Positions 59,253 to 64,000 of a stretch of DNA of 64,000 bases are shown one piece after another (within the stretch, counting starts at the first letter, position 1; the number at the start of each line of letters is the position of its first letter). The notes beneath the pieces were generated by a model. It ran no database searches. It was not told where the DNA came from and saw only the letters and a program-made list of their open reading frames with translations. Both the position numbers and the translations under genes were made by a program. Source of the DNA: Ciona savignyi (taxonomy: Eukaryota; Chordata; Ascidiacea; Phlebobranchia; Cionidae); NCBI GenBank assembly GCA_000149265.1, contig CH003212.1:312721-376720 (forward strand). Reading direction: 5' to 3'.

Positions 59253-62144
59253 CGATCAAAAATATATCAACGGATTTTTCGCGGATTATCCATGACTGTT
59301 CGAGTTTGCTTTATAATTATTTTTGGTGTCACCAATTAGGATATTACATTAATTAATATATACCTACTCGTTTTCTTGTAACACCAGAATGCGTTTTTCA
59401 CTTGCAGAGTCAGTAGTCTATTGCTGCGTTGTAAAATATTTGACTACAATTTTGCGATTAAATTAGTGTAGGATAGTTTATAACTTATAAACTATGCACA
59501 GTGCACGTATAAAAGTTGTTTTTGGTGAACCAGTGTAAGTAAACACAGGAAGTAGTACACTAAGAACATGTTTCACTACTGGCAAAATATATGTGTACAC
59601 CCAGATCAGCGTAAAGCACAGAATAGAAATAAAGCATAATAACAGAACAAAAAATATTAGATCTAATCTATAAAAGAATCAGTGTACAATTTGATGTCAA
59701 CTTATTAAAAGGAACTGCTTTTACTTTTTCACTAGGTGACACGGATAAACAACTTGCTGTGACAATGTCGATATAATCATTTCAGGAACGATCTCCTAAT
59801 TTTAAGTTGGCTTGTTTTGCTCTTTTCCAATTGGTTTATTATTACTTAATAAGCCGGCTTTTGTTTTTTGACAATCGCAACTGTTAGTTTTTAACTCCCG
59901 AAATGTGCCCAATTACCACGAGTTGTTTTTTCTCCTTAGGATTTGAAGGACTTGCAAAAGAGATAAAAAGTGCAGACATGCGGTCCACCATTAGACGTTT
60001 AATTAAAGCCTTCATAACGATGGAGTTGCGAGTTGGCTCTGCAGTATTCGTGAGCCGGTTTAGCTTCTGTTCGAAAGAAGACCAATAAGTCTTTGAAAGA
60101 CAGTGTTCTTTAAAGTGCGCTTACAAGTAGGCCTAAGCCATAAAGTTTACCTTTTAGATTTAATTGAGATAGTCTGATACCTGGCATCTAAAAGAACCAG
60201 GATGGGTTCTAAATGTTGTTAAGTTAATCGAATGAAATTAAAATAAAGCAAAAAAACGTAATTGCGGGTAGCTTACGTTTCGCTGAAATACGCTAACGTC
60301 TCACCAATAGTTACAGGGCTATACATAAAGCTTTTAGAGCACTTGTTGTGTAGGTTAAGTTCAGTACCAATTTACCCTGTACCACTTATCTTACACTTGT
60401 TCCATAAAAATCACAATTTAATTTCCTGATTCCCGCCGTTCCAGGCCATGTGATTAACGCAATAATAAACAATTGCGTAATCACTCCACAAAAGACGTTC
60501 CTTATCATGGAAACGGGAATCGCCTTTCTTGGTTCGTTGCGGTTTGCACGAAGACGGTGACAGGGCCAAAAATCCAGGCGAGTAACGCTAGTAATACGGA
60601 CGAATTTACACCCGCATATTTAAAACCAATTAACGTCTACCGCAACCGTTTTCCATTCAACTCGCGTATACCGTTTTTATTATACACATAGATTTAAACA
60701 GTTGTTACGTCCGGCAAACCACAGTTGCGAGCCATGTTTACTCCTGTTACTCGCATGGGCTTATACACGCTAGTGAATTCTTACTCGACCGAAATTTGAT
60801 GGATATTTGACCCTGCATAATATTATTTTACAAAATTATCTCCCTCAATAACTATATTGTATCACGTTTAATTCTCAGTAAGCCAATATTCTGCGTTGTA
60901 ATCGGCAAACAAGATTTGCGTTTCCCGTTCTTAAGATAACGAACTGCTTTAGGCAGATGATTACGTAATCGTATAGTGTTCGGAGTTCAGCTGAGCGGGG
61001 AATTATCTTTTCTCAAAAGTATAAATCTGATTTGCGCTGTTATTCAATTGGAATAACCGAATGTCGGCTGTATTAACTTAAGGATTCAGTCATCATATAA
61101 ATTACAATCAGTCGAACCCAACCCCTAGTTAGAAATAACGTTATCAAAGGTAATACAGTGTGTTGACTGTTACTGCTAAGCGTTAATAGCAAATTTAAAT
61201 TTTGTTAATAAAATGTTTAATTATGGGTTTCTTTTTAATTATAAAACTTTACTTTGCAGACATCTTCCATACACCTCCCACAAACATGTACCTTTCCAAA
61301 GTGTTGGTACCTGCATATGTGTAAAAACAGGACCTAAATTACTCCGTTACAGACACTATACCAGCGGAGGAAAACCTCGGGGCCAACTTGTACACCGACA
61401 TTTTTTTGAGTTCTTACAATAAAAACGCATACGTGGTACTTTTTTCAAAATTTTAAGTTCCTTTCGTAGAGATTTCGTTATTATTAATAAATAATAAACG
61501 TGACCTCACCCGTCAATTGTTTTACGCAACATTCAATACGATTTTATAAAGGCGCTCGCTAATCACCCTTGCAATATACTCGATTTATGTACCGGCGTGT
61601 GGATATAGCCCCGTTGTATTCATGTATTATCATAGGGAAGTAAGGAAAAATCCTTGTAACACCCACTAGTTATTCTTGGCATTATCTTTGGATTTTATCT
61701 CTGGGTGTGGTAATTTCCCGACTCAAAACAGAAATATATCAATGGACTTTCCATGGCTTTTATCCGCGATTCATTTTTGATACAAAAAAATTTTATCCTT
61801 GGCATGTCATTATTTTTTTGACTGGGATGGGTTGCTGGTAAAAAACTTCTAATTTTATCGGAAGAGCGTAAATAGCGAATAAATTAGCGTTATTGACCTT
61901 ATTGTAACCCATAAGTTGGTTAGACGTAATTTTTCTTAAGCATTTTGTGCCACGTTTCTTGTTTCATTAAAAAGGTTCCTTTTTGCTTTTTCAGGTCACC
62001 TATCAAACTCGGACGGAGCGCATTCACTTTCTAGTTCAGGCATATAGCAATTTGGATATTATATTTGCAAAGACTGCATTTCAGTTAATCTGTGAAAATC
62101 CCACACGTTCGCCATATTTTTAACGCTTGTAGCGTGGTTGGGCA

Positions 62145-62200
62145 TTAGAAATTAGGGGTTGGGGTTAGTGGTTAGGGATTATGGGTTATGGATTATGGGT
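62145..62200 (+). repeat. Degenerate telomere-like repeats
   Basis: GGGGTTGGGGTTAGTGGTTA, GGGATTATGGGTTATGG, ATTATGGGTT: irregular TTAGGG-like units, with GGGGTTAGGG again at 62276-62285. Too irregular for a real telomere end. Confidence 0.5.
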
Positions 62201-63671
62201 TCATGCAGCCATAGAAAACATATGGCCCGCAGGTTCCTGCCCGTAAAGAATTTTGACCGGCTATGACGGCTCTAGGGGTTAGGGTTGCCAATGGTGGTGG
62301 TTGCCAAGGAAACCGCTTTAATCGGGTTTGTCATCTGCCAGCAGAAAAAAACACATATGACAGTCCCGCTATCCCATTTCTGTCCCATTTTCATGCCGGT
62401 ACAATCGATGAAAAATTAGCGGATCGGCTGATATTTGGTGCATGGGAAGTTACGATTAGTTTCATATTTTTGGCAGCTCAGACGATGAATCGTTTCACGC
62501 GAGTTCTGTTTAACGCATGCCACGCCTCGTGTACAAACACGTGTTTTCTTTTATTATTATTATATAAACCGTGTACAATTCCATAACATCAGAGAGAGCA
62601 CGTGGTGGGCCTCGCTTGACCTGGTCGTTCTCTTAACTTAACCCTACTTACCTAAGATATGCCCCTGTGTTCAGTGCTTTAACTGGCTGCACGCTGCGCG
62701 ATAACCCAATAAAATACCTAACCTCTGTTAACCGCTTCTCTTACCCTGGTTAACCACCGTCTAAAGGTAGAGCGGTGCTACCATAGTATAATAAATCTGT
62801 TTGGTATACTATGGTGCTACAAATCCACGCCGGCTGAGTTCATCACCTTATGACGTCATTGACACTTAAAGCAGTTGTTTTTTATCTATGTCATTATTTG
62901 CTTTATAACGCGCTGTGCGGTCAATTAAAAAACACACACATAACTTAATAATGAATACATCTACGAGTGCAGATTTCTGTTTTTTTATTCAGTCAAGGTT
63001 CCACTGCCAGTCAAGTTTAGCATGTGTGTACATATGGGGTCGGAACGGAGAATCTTGTAGACCAGGTATAGACGGCAGCGGATCCTGGAACCTGGTACCG
63101 GGCAATAGATGCGTTGAAAACCCCTGGCCGCAAAGCGGGTGTATATTAGTTGTGTCATAAAATATTAAAGTAAGCCGTTTTATCTTTGAGTAATAATAAA
63201 GTCAGCCCTTTCGGCATCCCATTATATCAAAATTAGATGATTTAACGCGGCACAATAGTAAAATAATATCAGTTCTTTTAATATTTATAATTTTGTTTTT
63301 TGTTCGGCAGCACTTTTTCGAGTCAGTCCGGTCAGCCAGTCAGTCAGCCCCTTAGGTCTTAGTAAGTGCCCACAAAAAAGACCAGTCTCAAAATCCTGCA
63401 ACAGGAAGTCTTAGTATTTTTACATCTTAAAAGTAAAGATTGGATCTACAACCTAAAGTCTAAACCCTCTAAAAATTTCCGTAAATTTCATGTTGCTACC
63501 CCTCTGTACACCAGGAACTTTATCCCATCAAAACAACTAGGAAATGCACTACCCCCTTTAAATAAATCTCTGCTTCACTATTACAAAACATTAAATCTAA
63601 ACGAGACCACTGGCGTACAGGCTAGTACATGGTGCTTCCAACCAAACATTGTTAAATCACTGAACATATGC

Positions 63672-63873
63672 TTTGGACGAGTGACTCTAAATAACCAGTT
63701 TGGGCGCAGTGTAAGCAGTGTGTGGGCAGTGTAAAGGCAGTGTGGTCATTGTGGGCACACTTTAAACCCTCACCCTAACTCTAAAACACTGCCTACACAC
63801 TGCCCACACTACCTACACTACTCCCACACTGCCTACATTGCCAATTCTGGGTATTTAGAGGAACCGCTTTGGA
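63672..63873. mobile_element. Foldback MITE, copy 2
   Basis: The left arm has TTTGGACGAGTGACTCTAAA, CAGTGTAAGCAGTGTGTGGG, CAGTGTAAAGGCAGTGTGG; the right arm, inverted, has CCAAAGCGGTTCCTCTAAAT, GGCAATGTAGGCAGTGTGGG. The centre is CACTTTAAACCCTCACCC. Same build as 43651-43790. Confidence 0.75.
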
Positions 63874-64000
63874 CTATTATAATGCCATTTTAATGCAAAA
63901 TATGTAATGTGTAACGAAATGTAGAACACTTTAATGTTGTTTAAATGTGAAACTTAATGTGAAACGTTTTAATGTCATTTAAATGTGAAATATGTTGCAA

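Larger units (their letters stand above)
56348..63671. other. Region without recognised gene
   Basis: Apart from the repeats listed separately I see nothing I can call. Open frames at 59903-60088, 60473-60691, 61213-61422, 62263-62586 and 62915-63160 lack homology I recognise, convincing splice sites or signal peptides. A telomere-like GT-rich stretch is at 62145-62200 and a 10-bp stem hairpin at 62788-62821. Confidence 0.5.

Noticed and set aside
62915-63160. Cys- and Gly-containing 81-codon frame
   Set aside because: No signal peptide, no supported splice sites, no family pattern; the Cys spacing is not regular.
63366-63734. 122-codon frame near the window end
   Set aside because: Runs into the foldback element and has no recognisable domain; possibly chance or a decayed repeat.
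1-64000. CRISPR arrays, prokaryotic operons or rRNA genes
   Set aside because: Spliced eukaryotic genes throughout; the only short tandem repeat (55815-55908) has no spacers.

Overview
This looks like a nuclear window from a tunicate of the Ciona type. Genes are split into many short exons with GT-AG introns, the DNA is AT-rich, and intergenic and intronic space is full of small non-autonomous transposons and tRNA-derived SINEs. The predicted proteins resemble deuterostome orthologues. The genus is an inference from compactness and repeat style; no marker gene proves it. A 470-base run of N (3084-3553) marks an assembly gap.

Layout. (1) 1-11314, + strand: the 3' part of a RANBP2/Nup358 gene, 19 visible exons, carrying two complete or near-complete Ran-binding domains, one more broken by the gap, FG-containing linkers and one SUMO-ligase-type internal repeat. 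(2) 13947-29463, - strand: a complete 18-exon VPS16 gene (857 aa by my splice model), convergent with RANBP2. (3) 29895-30203, +: an intronless HSPE1 (Hsp10), head-to-head with VPS16. (4) 30503-38489, +: a complete seven-exon MED8 gene (232 aa), starting 300 bases after HSPE1 and arranged like a tunicate two-gene operon. (5) 42088-46033, +: a three-exon gene for a secreted, cationic, cysteine-rich prepropeptide that I do not recognise; its signal peptide - peptide - KR - connecting segment - RKRR - peptide plan recalls insulin/relaxin precursors, but the cysteine spacing does not fit that family. (6) 49784-56347, -: a partial multi-exon gene for an alpha-helical, HEAT-like protein that I cannot name. 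(7) 56348-64000: no gene recognised, mostly repeats.

Repeats are the other main content: at least a dozen copies of one tRNA-derived SINE ending in TATCC units; two hAT-type elements with 8-bp target duplications in nearly the same site (GTCTATAA/GTCTATAT); two piggyBac-like TTAA elements; two foldback elements with arms of CAGTGTGGG-like units; a tandem array of ~300-bp units with GGGGAATTCCCC palindromes and an inverted copy 5 kb away; and a 26-bp minisatellite.

The recognised genes are housekeeping: nuclear pore traffic and SUMOylation (RANBP2), HOPS/CORVET lysosomal tethering (VPS16), mitochondrial protein folding (HSPE1) and RNA polymerase II transcription (MED8). They share no obvious pathway; the link is positional (shared promoter, possible operon).
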